Positions 28,155 through 37,524 of a stretch of DNA of 64,000 bases are shown piece by piece. Positions within the stretch are counted from its first letter, which is position 1. Each line of letters starts with the position of its first letter. The notes under the pieces are model-generated. The model did no database searches, had not been told where the DNA came from, and saw only the letters and a list, made by a program, of their open reading frames with translations. Location of the stretch: positions 248,001 through 312,000 of the forward strand of contig NZ_QGDT01000005.1 in NCBI RefSeq assembly GCF_003149085.1, given 5' to 3'. A program made the translations under genes and the position numbers. This DNA is from Dyadobacter jejuensis (lineage in GTDB: Bacteria; Bacteroidota; Bacteroidia; Cytophagales; Spirosomataceae).

Positions 28155-28925
28155 ATGAGTGTATTAGATAAATTTAGTTTAAAAGGAAAAGTCGCCTTAG
28201 TAACGGGCTGCAAACGTGGCATAGGAAAAGCAATGGCTATCGCCCTAGCCGAAGCCGGTGCCGATATCATTGGGGTAAGTGCCTCCCTTGCTTCTGAAGG
28301 TAGTGAGGTAGAAATGGCCGTGAAAGCCTTGGGCAAGAACTTTAAAGGGTATAGTTGCGATTTTTCAGATCGTAAGGCCCTTTATGCCTTTATAGAGCGC
28401 GTGAAGGCAGATTTCCCGGTGATCGATATATTGATCAATAACGCTGGAACTATCCTGAGGGCACCGGCTGTCGAGCATACCGACGAGCTGTGGGATAAGG
28501 TGGTAGAAGTGAACCAGAATGCACAATTTATCCTTACCCGCGAAATAGGTAAGGAAATGGTGGCCAGAGGGTCAGGGAAAATCGTTTTCACTGCTTCATT
28601 GCTAACCTTCCAAGGAGGGGTTACCGTACCGGGATATGCCGCTAGTAAGGGAGCCATTGGTCAGTTGACTATGGCCTTTGCCAACGAGTGGGCATCCTTA
28701 GGGGTTAACGTCAATGCCTTAGCGCCAGGGTATATCGATACCGACAACACGGAAGCGCTTCGGAATAACCCGGAACGTGCCGCCTCCATTTTGTCGCGCA
28801 TTCCGGCGGGCCGCTGGGGCTTACCCGAGGACTTCTCCGGGCCAGTAGTATTCCTCTGCTCCGAAGCGGCATCCTATATGCATGGTACCGTCATGTTAGT
28901 CGATGGTGGGTGGATGGGCCGATAA
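28155..28925 (+). CDS. SDR oxidoreductase, probable 2,5-diketo-3-deoxygalactonate 5-reductase
   Basis: A classical short-chain dehydrogenase of 256 residues has TGCKRGIG (17-24) for the cofactor, NNAG (95-98), Ser148, and the Tyr161-x-x-x-Lys165 catalytic pair. It is close in style to 2-deoxy-D-gluconate/gluconate 5-dehydrogenases (KduD/IdnO type). In the L-anhydrogalactose route the diketo product of the preceding ADH is reduced with opposite stereochemistry to 2-keto-3-deoxy-gluconate, and such an SDR is the expected enzyme. It starts 10 bases after the ADH gene. The specific reaction is inference from gene order. Confidence 0.85.
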   Translation: MSVLDKFSLKGKVALVTGCKRGIGKAMAIALAEAGADIIGVSASLASEGSEVEMAVKALGKNFKGYSCDFSDRKALYAFIERVKADFPVIDILINNAGTILRAPAVEHTDELWDKVVEVNQNAQFILTREIGKEMVARGSGKIVFTASLLTFQGGVTVPGYAASKGAIGQLTMAFANEWASLGVNVNALAPGYIDTDNTEALRNNPERAASILSRIPAGRWGLPEDFSGPVVFLCSEAASYMHGTVMLVDGGWMGR

Positions 28926-28976
28926 GCCTAGCTACCGTCAGATTCAATAGTCTTGTTCATTTAAGATACAATTCCA

Positions 28977-30431
28977 ATGTCAGAGATAAAGAAATATCAG
29001 TTGTTTATTAATGGGGAATGGGTGAACTCCAGCACCGGAGAGACCAACGAGGTGCTCAGCCCTACCGACGAGTCGGTAGTTGGGATCGTTCAAAGAGGGG
29101 TAGAAGCGGATGCCCAAGTGGCTCTGGAAGCTGCCGAAGCGGCTCAGAAAGAATGGAAGAAGGTACCAGCTAAGCAAAGAGCAGATTTATTAAGAAAATT
29201 TGCCGCCGAAATACGTGCTCAAAAGCCAATGTTGTCCAAGCTGCTCGTGCAGGAGCAGGGGAAGCTGATAGGGGTGGCCGAAATGGAAGTGGAAGTTACG
29301 GCAACGTTTATCGAATATGCTTGCGATGGCGCCCGTTCTATAGAAGGTGATATCGTACCTTCCGACAACCCTAACGAGCAAATCTGGATTAATAAGATTC
29401 CTCGTGGAGTAATAGTGGCCATTACGGCTTGGAATTTCCCTTTGGCCTTGGCAGGACGGAAGTTAGGTCCGGCTTTGGTTGCTGGCAATAGTATTGTGAT
29501 TAAGCCAACGGAAGAAACGCCATTGGCTACCCTGGAGCTAGGGAATATTGCCAATAAGGTAGGTTTGCCAAAAGGGCTTCTCAACGTGGTTACCGGGATG
29601 GGACGGGTGTTAGGGGCGGCATTGGTGGCCAATCCGATCACCAAAATGGTGACGATGACCGGAAGTACGCGGGCAGGCCAACAAATATTCAAAAACGCTG
29701 CTGAGAATCTGATCCACGTTCAGCTGGAGTTAGGAGGTAAAGCGCCTAGCATCGTGTTCGAAGATGCCGACTTGGATAAGGCCGTCGATGCCTCTTTTCA
29801 TTCGCGTTTCGACAATTGCGGACAAGTTTGTACTTGCAATGAGCGCCTGTATGTACACGAAGCTATTTACGAGGCCTTTATGGACAAGTTTATGGCCAAG
29901 GTAAGGGCCATCAAGGTAGGCGACCCGATGGATCCAACTACGACCATGGGGCCAAAGGTCAATGCTTCGGAACTGGCCAATATGGAAAAGCTCGTGGCTA
30001 TATCCCTATCCGAAGGTGCCACCCTTGCCCATGGAGGTAAGAGGCCCACGGGTGCTGGTTTTGAAAAAGGATTTTGGTTTGAGCCTACCATCCTTACCGA
30101 CGTTACTCAGAACATGACCATCGTACATGAAGAAGCCTTTGGGCCTATACTTCCGGTGGTGAAGTTTAGTTCATTCGATGAGGTAATAGGCTACGCCAAC
30201 GACTCGGAATACGGGCTGGCTGCTATGATCTTTACCAACGATATGCGGAAGATCATGCGTTGTAACAATGAACTGGAGTTCGGGGAAATCTACGTGAACC
30301 GGGGTCATGGTGAGCAGCATCAAGGTTTCCATAATGGCTACAAACTAAGTGGAGCAGGGGGAGAAGATGGAAAATACGGCCTTGAGCAATACTTGGAGAA
30401 GAAAACTTTTTATATGAACTATAATGCCTGA
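28977..30431 (+). CDS. Aldehyde dehydrogenase, AldA-like copy 2, probable 3,6-anhydro-L-galactose dehydrogenase
   Basis: The 484-residue product has catalytic Cys285 (NCGQVC) and Glu251 (QLELGGKAP), the same positions as in E. coli AldA. It also has the AldA-like C-terminus [16 protein letters not shown]. It is a paralogue of the enzyme at 8970. In agar-using bacteria an aldehyde dehydrogenase oxidises 3,6-anhydro-L-galactose to 3,6-anhydrogalactonate with NAD(P). Placement between GH117 and a cycloisomerase-type gene makes this the best reading. Lactaldehyde dehydrogenase is the alternative. The stop overlaps the start of the next gene by eight bases, indicating coupled translation. Confidence 0.85.
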   Translation: MSEIKKYQLFINGEWVNSSTGETNEVLSPTDESVVGIVQRGVEADAQVALEAAEAAQKEWKKVPAKQRADLLRKFAAEIRAQKPMLSKLLVQEQGKLIGVAEMEVEVTATFIEYACDGARSIEGDIVPSDNPNEQIWINKIPRGVIVAITAWNFPLALAGRKLGPALVAGNSIVIKPTEETPLATLELGNIANKVGLPKGLLNVVTGMGRVLGAALVANPITKMVTMTGSTRAGQQIFKNAAENLIHVQLELGGKAPSIVFEDADLDKAVDASFHSRFDNCGQVCTCNERLYVHEAIYEAFMDKFMAKVRAIKVGDPMDPTTTMGPKVNASELANMEKLVAISLSEGATLAHGGKRPTGAGFEKGFWFEPTILTDVTQNMTIVHEEAFGPILPVVKFSSFDEVIGYANDSEYGLAAMIFTNDMRKIMRCNNELEFGEIYVNRGHGEQHQGFHNGYKLSGAGGEDGKYGLEQYLEKKTFYMNYNA

Positions 30432-31527
30432 TATGCTTACGAGTATTCAAAAAATAGACGTTCAGCTCTTTAAGGTTCCGCTACCCGAGGTGTTGAATGA
30501 CGCCAAACATGGGGATCATACGCATTTCGAACTCGTGACGGCGACCGTTACGCTCGCAGATGGAACCTCGGGAACCGGCTATACCTATACCGGTGGAAAA
30601 GGAGGGTATGCCATCAAAGCCATGTTGGAGCATGATATGGTTGGGGTTTTGATCGGTAAAGATGGAACCCAGATCGAGGAGATTTATGACTTCTTAGAAT
30701 GGCATATTCATTATGTAGGCCGCGGGGGTATTGCTGCATTTGCCATGTCGGTGATCGATATTGCTCTATGGGATATCAAATGTAAGAAAGCAGGACTTCC
30801 CTTATGGAAAATGGCTGGAGGGGCTAATAATACCTGCAAAGCTTATTGTGGGGGGATCGACCTGCAATTTCCACTGGAAAAGCTCCTCAAAAATATCCAA
30901 GGATATCTGGATGCTGGTTTTAATGCCGTTAAGATAAAGATTGGTAGGGCCAATTTAGAGGAGGATATAGCACGCATCAAAGCCGTAAGGGAGTTGATCG
31001 GTCCCGATATTACCTTTATGGTGGATGCCAATTATTCGATGAGTGTAGAGAAAGCCATTGAAGCCGCTAAGCGCTTTGAACCCTATAATATTTATTGGTT
31101 CGAAGAGCCCACTATTCCGGACGATTACAAAGGCTTCGCGCATATCGCTAATGCTACTGGTATGCCTTTGGCCATGGGCGAAAATTTACATACCATTCAT
31201 GAATTCGAATATGCCTTCGATCAAGCAAAGCTTTCCTTTATTCAGCCCGACGCCTCCAACTGTGGAGGGGTAACGGGGTGGTTGAGGGCGGCCAAGCTGT
31301 CGCAGGATTATCAGATACCGGTTTGCTCGCATGGAATGCAGGAGCTCCATGTAAGCCTGGTGTCTTCTCAACCCAATGGGGGCTGGCTGGAGGTGCATAG
31401 CTTCCCCATCGATCAGTATACGACTCGTCCACTAGTAGTTCAGGATTTTAGAGCCGTAGCCTCGGATGAGCCCGGTACGGGAGTCGTTTTTGACTGGGAC
31501 AAGTTGAGTCCACATCGCATAGTTTAA
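30424..31527 (+). CDS. Enolase-superfamily (mandelate racemase subgroup) enzyme, probable 3,6-anhydro-L-galactonate cycloisomerase
   Basis: The 367-residue product has the capping domain (1-125) and barrel. The Lys170-x-Lys172 base motif, metal ligands Asp201 (VDAN), Glu227 (FEEP) and Glu253 (GEN), and the Asp276/His303 dyad (PDAS, CSHG) are all present. The early [13 protein letters not shown] segment is, as I recall, characteristic of the anhydrogalactonate cycloisomerases of agar degraders. The reaction opens the anhydro ring of 3,6-anhydro-L-galactonate to give 2-keto-3-deoxy-L-galactonate. L-fuconate or galactonate dehydratase are related alternatives. It overlaps the aldehyde dehydrogenase gene; ATG 30433 is a second possible start. 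Confidence 0.85.
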   Translation: MPDMLTSIQKIDVQLFKVPLPEVLNDAKHGDHTHFELVTATVTLADGTSGTGYTYTGGKGGYAIKAMLEHDMVGVLIGKDGTQIEEIYDFLEWHIHYVGRGGIAAFAMSVIDIALWDIKCKKAGLPLWKMAGGANNTCKAYCGGIDLQFPLEKLLKNIQGYLDAGFNAVKIKIGRANLEEDIARIKAVRELIGPDITFMVDANYSMSVEKAIEAAKRFEPYNIYWFEEPTIPDDYKGFAHIANATGMPLAMGENLHTIHEFEYAFDQAKLSFIQPDASNCGGVTGWLRAAKLSQDYQIPVCSHGMQELHVSLVSSQPNGGWLEVHSFPIDQYTTRPLVVQDFRAVASDEPGTGVVFDWDKLSPHRIV

Positions 31528-31555
31528 GGTTTATCGAACTTAATCCCTATTTCAG

Positions 31556-32599
31556 ATGAAGGTATCATCCTCAAGTTTTGGTGAAGTAGATGGACAGACG
31601 ATAAGTATTTTTAAGTTGCAAAATGACCAGGGTATGGTGGTCTCCATAACAAATTATGGAGCCACTATTACCTCTTTGGTCGTTCCCGATGCCACAGGCC
31701 AATTGGCCGATGTGGTTTGTGGTTTTGACAAACTTGAAGACTATTTTTCTGAAGACTATCTGAATAATGCCCCTTATTTCGGGTGTACGGTAGGCCGGTA
31801 TGCCGGTCGAATCAAAGACGGTGAATATACTATTAACGGTCAAGTCTACAAAGGCTGCCAAAACAACGGTAGCAACCACCTCCATGGGGGTAAGCTAGGC
31901 TTCGATAAAAAAGTTTGGGAGCCAAAGCTTGTCGATTCCGGCACTGGGGTAGAGATGCGACTGTCGAGCCCGGCCGGTGAGGAAGGCTATCCGGGAGAGG
32001 TCGACATCACCGTTACCTTTACCTTAACCCAGGACAATCAACTCAAGATTCGGTATCAGGGCACCACCGATCGGGAGACGCCCCTTTCGTTGACCAACCA
32101 TAGTTATTTTAACCTTTCCGGTTTTGAGGCCGACATTACGGGCCATGTCGCTCAGGTTGATTCGGAATATTACTTATTGCCCGACGCCACCAATGTGCCC
32201 GTAGGAGAAAGGGCCAGTGTGGAAGGGACCCCCGCCGACTTAAGAAATGGAGTGGCCTTGGGTACGTGCTTTGTCGATATGCCTACTGGTTTTGAGCATT
32301 ATTATGTCTTTAGACATCGGCTTGGCGTACTCAGTCCCGTGGCCCGGTTCGCTGACCCCATCTCGGGGCGTACCTTAGAAGTGAGTACCACCGAGCCAGG
32401 AATGTTGTTCTACACGGGGTATTATACGGCCGATAGTTTGAAAAGAAATGAAGGTGGTCCTCAATTTGGTAGGTTCAAGGCTTTTTGTTGTGAAACAAGC
32501 CGCTACCCCAATGGTCCTAATATTGCGGATGCACCAGGTTCTACTACTAAGCCCGCCGAGGTCTATAGCAGTGAGACGATATTTAGGTTTTCATGGTAA
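31556..32599 (+). CDS. galM: Aldose 1-epimerase (galactose mutarotase)
   Basis: The 347-residue product has no signal peptide. It carries the mutarotase landmarks: NYGATITSLVVPD near the start, NHLHGGKLGFDKKVW with His110, LTNHSYFNLSG with His182, and a C-terminal ETSRYPNGPN with the probable catalytic base Glu. These interconvert alpha and beta anomers of galactose and similar hexoses. Here it follows the cycloisomerase gene by 28 bases. It may serve the galactose released alongside anhydrogalactose, or anhydrogalactose anomers themselves. The sequence alone does not distinguish these. Confidence 0.9.
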   Translation: MKVSSSSFGEVDGQTISIFKLQNDQGMVVSITNYGATITSLVVPDATGQLADVVCGFDKLEDYFSEDYLNNAPYFGCTVGRYAGRIKDGEYTINGQVYKGCQNNGSNHLHGGKLGFDKKVWEPKLVDSGTGVEMRLSSPAGEEGYPGEVDITVTFTLTQDNQLKIRYQGTTDRETPLSLTNHSYFNLSGFEADITGHVAQVDSEYYLLPDATNVPVGERASVEGTPADLRNGVALGTCFVDMPTGFEHYYVFRHRLGVLSPVARFADPISGRTLEVSTTEPGMLFYTGYYTADSLKRNEGGPQFGRFKAFCCETSRYPNGPNIADAPGSTTKPAEVYSSETIFRFSW

Positions 32600-32717
32600 G
32601 GAACATGATCGTAAAATAAGCTAGTATATTAAATTTTTTAACTCTTGAGCACCCGCTATAGCGTGAAATGCTGTTAAAATAAAATTGTATTATATTGATA
32701 TTTAACCATACGAAAAT

Positions 32718-33728
32718 ATGTTAGAAGGGGTCTTGTTAGCGGTACTCGCCGGCGTTTTATTGGGGTTGTATGCCCTGCCGGAAAAGTTTACGAAGGGTTT
32801 CAAATTTGAAAACACTTGGGGTTTGTTTTTTCTCATCAATATGCTCATTGTGCCTTTTATAGCCATGGCTATGTTGATGAACGGGCCCAGCGAAATACTC
32901 GCAGCCGTTCCCTCGGATGTGCTCCTGAAGATGGCCTTTGCTAGTGTGCTGTGGGGAATTGGCGTTATGTTATGGGGGAAAGCCATCAATTATATCGGTC
33001 TGTCATTGGGCTTTTCCTTGTTTATCGGGACCGTTATTCTAATAGGTTCCTTGCTGCCGTTTATGGTAGAAGGGTTGCCCCCTTCCAATGTGTTTATGAC
33101 CATTCTGGTAGGGATTTTGGTCGTACTTATAGGCGTAATGGCCAATGGGAAGGCTGGACTGCTGCGCCAGAAAGACGAAAAGGCCGGTCAGGAATCCTTG
33201 GAAGGTAGTTCTATGCTGACGGGTATTTTTATTGCCGTTGGTGGAGGCGTTTTAGCGACAGGCTTTAGCTATGCCAATGCAGTAGGCAGGCCTATTATTC
33301 ACCATGCGAGTCAGATGGCGGGCAATGCCGAGTGGGTAACTGCCCTGGCGGTGATGTGCGTCATTTATGTATGTGGAGGGATCCCTATCACCATTTATTT
33401 TTTATACCAACTGAGTAAGAATAAGCAGTGGACTTCCTTCCGAACCAGTCATCTAGGCCCCAATGTGTTGTTGATATCCATCATGGCGGTCTTCAATTTT
33501 GCGGCCTCTATACTCTTTGCCTTCGCAGCTTTTAAACTGGGCAGCAGTGGCAATACAGTTGGGTACGCTATTTTCAATACCGTTTGTGTGGCAGTAGCCA
33601 TTCTAAGCGGGATTTTTACTGGGGAATGGAATAGGGCCGGTGCTGGTGCAAAAAAATTCTTGTATGCCGGCTTGGCCTTTATGATTATCGGGGTGGTGAT
33701 TATCGCCCTTGGCAATGGCTTGGCCTAA
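32718..33728 (+). CDS. RhaT-like sugar:proton symporter
   Basis: The 336-residue, strongly hydrophobic product shows about ten membrane segments and the DMT-superfamily architecture of the L-rhamnose/H+ symporter RhaT. Landmarks are GVLLGLYALPEKFTKG at the start, LLWGIGVMLWGKAINYIGLSLGFSLFIG in the middle and GVVIIALGN at the end. It is an inner-membrane carrier. Homologues in Bacteroidota catabolic clusters move various deoxy or anhydro sugars, so import of 3,6-anhydro-L-galactose is a reasonable inference. It is 118 bases after galM and is the last gene of the catabolic run. Confidence 0.85.
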   Translation: MLEGVLLAVLAGVLLGLYALPEKFTKGFKFENTWGLFFLINMLIVPFIAMAMLMNGPSEILAAVPSDVLLKMAFASVLWGIGVMLWGKAINYIGLSLGFSLFIGTVILIGSLLPFMVEGLPPSNVFMTILVGILVVLIGVMANGKAGLLRQKDEKAGQESLEGSSMLTGIFIAVGGGVLATGFSYANAVGRPIIHHASQMAGNAEWVTALAVMCVIYVCGGIPITIYFLYQLSKNKQWTSFRTSHLGPNVLLISIMAVFNFAASILFAFAAFKLGSSGNTVGYAIFNTVCVAVAILSGIFTGEWNRAGAGAKKFLYAGLAFMIIGVVIIALGNGLA

Positions 33729-33924
33729 GGTATTTTTTCAAATGCATGGGTGTTATATCATATGCGGCCAGGGTTTCGGATTCGTCGGCTTTCACGTCGA
33801 TAAAGTGAGCCTTTTCCTTACATGGGCTATCCTTATAAGGATTGTAACCCAGGAGGGTTAGGTTCTCTGCTCTGGCCGCCATATAGGCCGTGTTTACATT
33901 ATTCATAATTTCCTGGTCCTTCAT
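33700..33924 (-). CDS. Small hypothetical protein or gene fragment
   Basis: A 74-residue frame reads MKDQEIMNNVNTAYMAARAEN and then LTLLGYNPYKDSPCKEKAHF. Its composition is protein-like (GAC/GCC/CTG codons in phase), and its C-terminal end overlaps the 3' end of the RhaT-like gene by 29 bases. I do not recognise it. It may be the remnant of a larger gene or a real small protein; the start could also be the ATG seven codons in. Confidence 0.3.
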   Translation of the reverse strand: MKDQEIMNNVNTAYMAARAENLTLLGYNPYKDSPCKEKAHFIDVKADESETLAAYDITPMHLKKYLRPSHCQGR

Positions 33925-33962
33925 TTGTCTATTTTGTTAGTGCGCAGCACAACTGGTATCAT

Positions 33963-34986
33963 TCACTGCTTGGTCCCTTTGGATGTTTCCTGGTGTAGGC
34001 GTTCTTCTATTTCTTCAATTGTCGGCAAAGTGCTTTTCAGATTTTCCGGAAGATTTTCCGTTAACCGGTATTCTGAAATGCCAATCGGTTTGTTTACATC
34101 GCGCAGCGCATATTCGGCCATCAATTTATCACGTTTGCGACAAATCAGCAATCCGATTGTTGGATTATCAAGCTCTGTCCGTAGCTGGTCATCGACCGCA
34201 GATAAATAGAAATTCAGTTTGCCAATAAATTCCGGTTCAAATTCTACCACTTTTAAATCAATTACCAGGTAAGCACGTAGTTTAAGGTGGTAAAACAGCA
34301 AATCCAGGGCGAATTCTCTGCCTGAAACCTCAATCGGATATTGGCGGCCAACAAAAGCAAAACCTTTACCCAACTCCAATAAAAAACTGGTAATATGTTC
34401 AACCAAGCCAATTTCTAGGTCGCGTTCCCGATAATTATCGGCCAAGGTCAAAAAGTCGAACAAGTAAGGAGATCTTTTATGGATTGTTGGGCAAGGTCTG
34501 ATAAAGGGTCTGGCAATGCCCGGCTGAAATTGGAAACGGTTTTACCGTGCCGGTGAAGGTAGCCTGATTCAATTTGCCGAACCATTAAATCACGTGACCA
34601 ACCCTTACCAGCGGTTTCATTGATGTAAAAAAACGTTCTTGTGGGTCTTTGACTTTGCTTAACAGGGTAATATGATGGTACCAAGTCAATTTTGCAAGTG
34701 CCTCTTGCAAAATTGACACATCGGGGTAAGCAGCAGCAAATGACTTCATATACCGCAGGTTTCGCGGGGATATACCTTTCATATTGGGGAATTCCTGCTT
34801 TAAATCTGATACCAAGCGCATGACCACTTTTTGTCCCCAACCTTGTTGTTTTTCCTGTTCAAGGATGATGCTACCGATTCGCCAATATAGGGACAACATT
34901 TCAGTATTGGCCGATACAGTTGCCTGTAAACGGGCCTGCCTTATTTCGTTTTTTAACCGCTCCAGGAGCACAATATAATCTGTCAT
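33963..34986 (-). pseudogene. DUF1016/YhcG-family PD-(D/E)XK nuclease gene broken by two frameshifts
   Basis: Three frames in series encode one YhcG-like protein. The first (34986 to about 34615) carries the N-terminal DUF1016 domain with LYWRIGSIILEQEKQQGWG. The second (about 34620 to 34465) continues GWSRDLMVRQIESGYLHRHGK. The third (34463 to 33963) holds the nuclease domain with GREFALDLLFYH and LVIDLKVVEFEPEFIGKLNFY. The first break lies in a run of seven A on the plus strand (about 34626-34632), where one more base would restore the frame. The second lies near 34468, where a CT repeat adds two bases. YhcG proteins are linked to restriction and defence loci. The gene looks inactive, unless the homopolymer is a sequencing or slippage effect. 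Confidence 0.85.
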
Positions 34987-35701
34987 CAATCCAGTTTTAT
35001 TAGTATAAAAATAGCCCTTGATGTAGTATTTTGGAGATGGGCCACACCTTTTTAAGATATAAGCTCCCGATAATTTTTATGACCGATACCTCGCCATTAA
35101 ATCCGGCAAGTGCCCATTTTTCTGTGCCACATACACGGAACGATGCTTTCCACTCGTACAACCAAAAGGAACAGACAGGGGACCATTCCCCTTTTGGAGG
35201 TCGTCATTAATTGCCAGCGTCATGGCCGTTTTTATGGCCGCCAAAAGCAGGGCATTTCAGTTTTGTTTTCCAGCTGTAAGCGACAACTAACAATGTACTA
35301 AATTGGAAAGAGCAGTGCACCACTTTTACAAATATACTTGGGTTAATTTTGGACTTCAAAAAATTTCTTCCTGGTATGGCCATTGAAAAGGACTGGTGGG
35401 TGGTGCATACCTAAGCATCTAAGTGGTACTTATCATTACTATGACGCACCTAAGTATCTACGGTGTTGTAGCTGGTTGCCCAGCCAGGATGTGGACTTAA
35501 TTTGTTTCCATAGAGAAAAACGTTAAAATAATTCTTAACGGCTATTATTAAGTTAATACGTAAAATGTGTAGGCAAAGAAAACCCTCCAGGTCACCAGTC
35601 GGTGGCAAGATCCACCAAAGGCTTTAAGTAGAAATGCATCGACAAATTATTTAAAGGCTTTTCCCTTGCCAATTTAGTATTGCATTTGGCCAAAATACTG
35701 G
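34987..35701. other. Long intergenic region, no gene seen
   Basis: Only short frames without protein-like composition occur (for example 35110-35301). An inverted repeat, CGTTAA/TTAACG, sits near 35520-35540. Two imperfect direct copies of a CCTAAGYATCTA-like phrase occur near 35410-35460. I find no RNA gene. This may be a boundary between an older insert (the broken nuclease gene) and the sulfatase operon. Confidence 0.4.
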
Positions 35702-35733
35702 TTTAAAGTTTAGTAGCATATTGGATAATTTTG
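35702..35733 (+). promoter_or_regulatory. Bacteroidota promoter of the sulfatase-GH28 operon
   Basis: TAATTTTG at 35726-35733 is an exact TAnnTTTG -7 element. TTTA at 35702-35705 lies 20 bases upstream, the usual -33 spacing. Transcription from about 35740 would give a leader of some 60 bases before the sulfatase start at 35803. Confidence 0.6.
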
Positions 35734-35802
35734 CCATAGATTAGAATTTAATCCATTGGTATTGGATAGGTTCTATGCTTATTCTTAAACTGACCAGTCA
35801 AG

Positions 35803-37524
35803 ATGCAATTTCGAATATCTTCCCTATCCTTGCTCGTGCTCAGCATATCTTTGCTTTTAGGGCAGCAAGCCCTGGCCCAGTCGGCCAAGCCCAATATTAT
35901 TTTTATCCTTACCGACGACCAGCCCTATGGCCTGATGGGCTGCGTGGGCGATCCGCTCACCAAGACGCCGCATATCGACAAGATGACCTCTGAAGGGGTC
36001 TTATTTACCAATTATCATATTACTAGCGCGATATGTACGCCCAGTCGGGTGTCTATGTTTTTAGGAGAGTATGAACGCAAGCATGGGGTGAATTTCAACT
36101 CAGGAACCAGCGTTTCTCCTCAAGCCTGGCAGGACTCCTATAGTTCCGTATTACGAAGCAATGGATATTTTACGGGCTACATTGGCAAGAACCATATGCC
36201 TATTGGGGATGGGGGCTATGAGAGCGGACATATGGAGCAGAGCTTCGACTATTGGTATGCTGGCCATGAACATCTAGGGTTTTATCCCAAAAAGCGGCAT
36301 CCTATCTTTAAGTATGCCCAGCACGATACCCAGGTAGAAATATTGGATGAGGGCATACAGGATTTCTTTGCCGACAATACCTATAATTTGAAAGGGGCCC
36401 TCCATTTTTTGGAGAAACGGCCCAACGACCAGCCTTTCGCCCTTACTGTAGCGTTCAACTTGCCTCATGACGCCGGCACACGGAGCATGGAGCTGCTGCC
36501 CGGCGATTCTTCTATTTACCGTACCTTATACAGAGACCTCGACATCCCTTTGCCAAAAAACTATGTGGCTAGGGCCGACATCAAAAACCCTAAGCTCCCT
36601 GCCGAACTCCTTCATGCTCAGGATCGGCAGGAAGGATATAATTGGGTTGATAACCCCGAAGATTTTAGGGAACGTACCATTCGTAAAATGGAGGTTATGA
36701 CGGGTATCGATGGGTTGATAGGGAATCTGCGTCAACGACTCGCCGAACTAAACTTAGATAAAAATACCATCATTATTTTTACCTCCGATCATGGCTTGTT
36801 TTCTGGACAGTATGGATTGGGAGGGAAGGCCCTCAACTATGAAGTGGTTACCCATGTCCCCCTCCTAATTTATAATCCGACCTTACCGAAATCGAGAAGG
36901 GGAATTAAATCGGACGCCCTGGTGCAGTCTATCGATTTGGCACCTACCATGTTAAAATGGGCTGGTATAGCGCCGCCAAAAGGCTATCAAGGGTATGACA
37001 TTGGCCCGTTACTCCTAGGGGCAAAGTCTGAAGTACGAGACTATGTGTTCACAGAAAATCTATGGTCGACGGCCTTTGGGAATCCTCGGATTGAGGCCGT
37101 TCAAAATAAAGAATGGAAATATATCCGCTATTACAAGAATAACAACCCTTCGGCAACTCAAAGAATAGAAGTAGCCAAGCAACTCAATATCAATATCAAT
37201 ACGATGCTATACGGGGTGCACGATCCTGATATTGCCGTATATCGAAGTTATGTAGAGGCTCCTTTCCAAGGGGAGAAGCCTGTATACGAGGAGCTGTACC
37301 AGTTGAGTAAGGACCCTGATGAGCTGGTGAATAGGGCCAAGGATACCCAACAGGCCGCCAGAATGAATGAGCTTCGCAAAGTATGTGACGAGATGGTCCG
37401 ATATGCTCGGGGTACCGAAGCGCCTAGGGTACTTCGGTACACGGTAGACAGTGTTGCGGAACACAACATGAAGTTGGCCAAAAAGCAATATAAGGAGAAG
37501 GCGCTTATTAAGGATGATCATTGA
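35803..37524 (+). CDS. Sulfatase (formylglycine-dependent, S1 family), copy 1
   Basis: The 573-residue product has a signal peptide (cleavage after QALAQ, about 26). The N-terminal metal-site segment PNIIFILTDDQPYG precedes the activation motif Cys78-Thr-Pro-Ser-Arg82, in which Cys would be oxidised to formylglycine. A later TSDHGLFSGQYGLGGKAL completes the metal site. It should remove sulfate esters from an algal polysaccharide in the periplasm. Position specificity cannot be read. Its TGA overlaps the ATG of the GH28 gene (TGATG), indicating translational coupling. No formylglycine-generating enzyme gene is in the window. Confidence 0.92.
   Translation: MQFRISSLSLLVLSISLLLGQQALAQSAKPNIIFILTDDQPYGLMGCVGDPLTKTPHIDKMTSEGVLFTNYHITSAICTPSRVSMFLGEYERKHGVNFNSGTSVSPQAWQDSYSSVLRSNGYFTGYIGKNHMPIGDGGYESGHMEQSFDYWYAGHEHLGFYPKKRHPIFKYAQHDTQVEILDEGIQDFFADNTYNLKGALHFLEKRPNDQPFALTVAFNLPHDAGTRSMELLPGDSSIYRTLYRDLDIPLPKNYVARADIKNPKLPAELLHAQDRQEGYNWVDNPEDFRERTIRKMEVMTGIDGLIGNLRQRLAELNLDKNTIIIFTSDHGLFSGQYGLGGKALNYEVVTHVPLLIYNPTLPKSRRGIKSDALVQSIDLAPTMLKWAGIAPPKGYQGYDIGPLLLGAKSEVRDYVFTENLWSTAFGNPRIEAVQNKEWKYIRYYKNNNPSATQRIEVAKQLNININTMLYGVHDPDIAVYRSYVEAPFQGEKPVYEELYQLSKDPDELVNRAKDTQQAARMNELRKVCDEMVRYARGTEAPRVLRYTVDSVAEHNMKLAKKQYKEKALIKDDH

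Noticed and set aside
27131..32599. Reading the operon as L-fucose or L-rhamnose oxidative catabolism
   Set aside because: No KDF-type aldolase or fucose/rhamnose dehydrogenase was seen, while GH117 directly precedes the genes; anhydrogalactose fits better. It remains the main alternative.
35110..35301. 63-residue frame in the long intergenic region
   Set aside because: No ribosome-binding context, no motif and poor composition.
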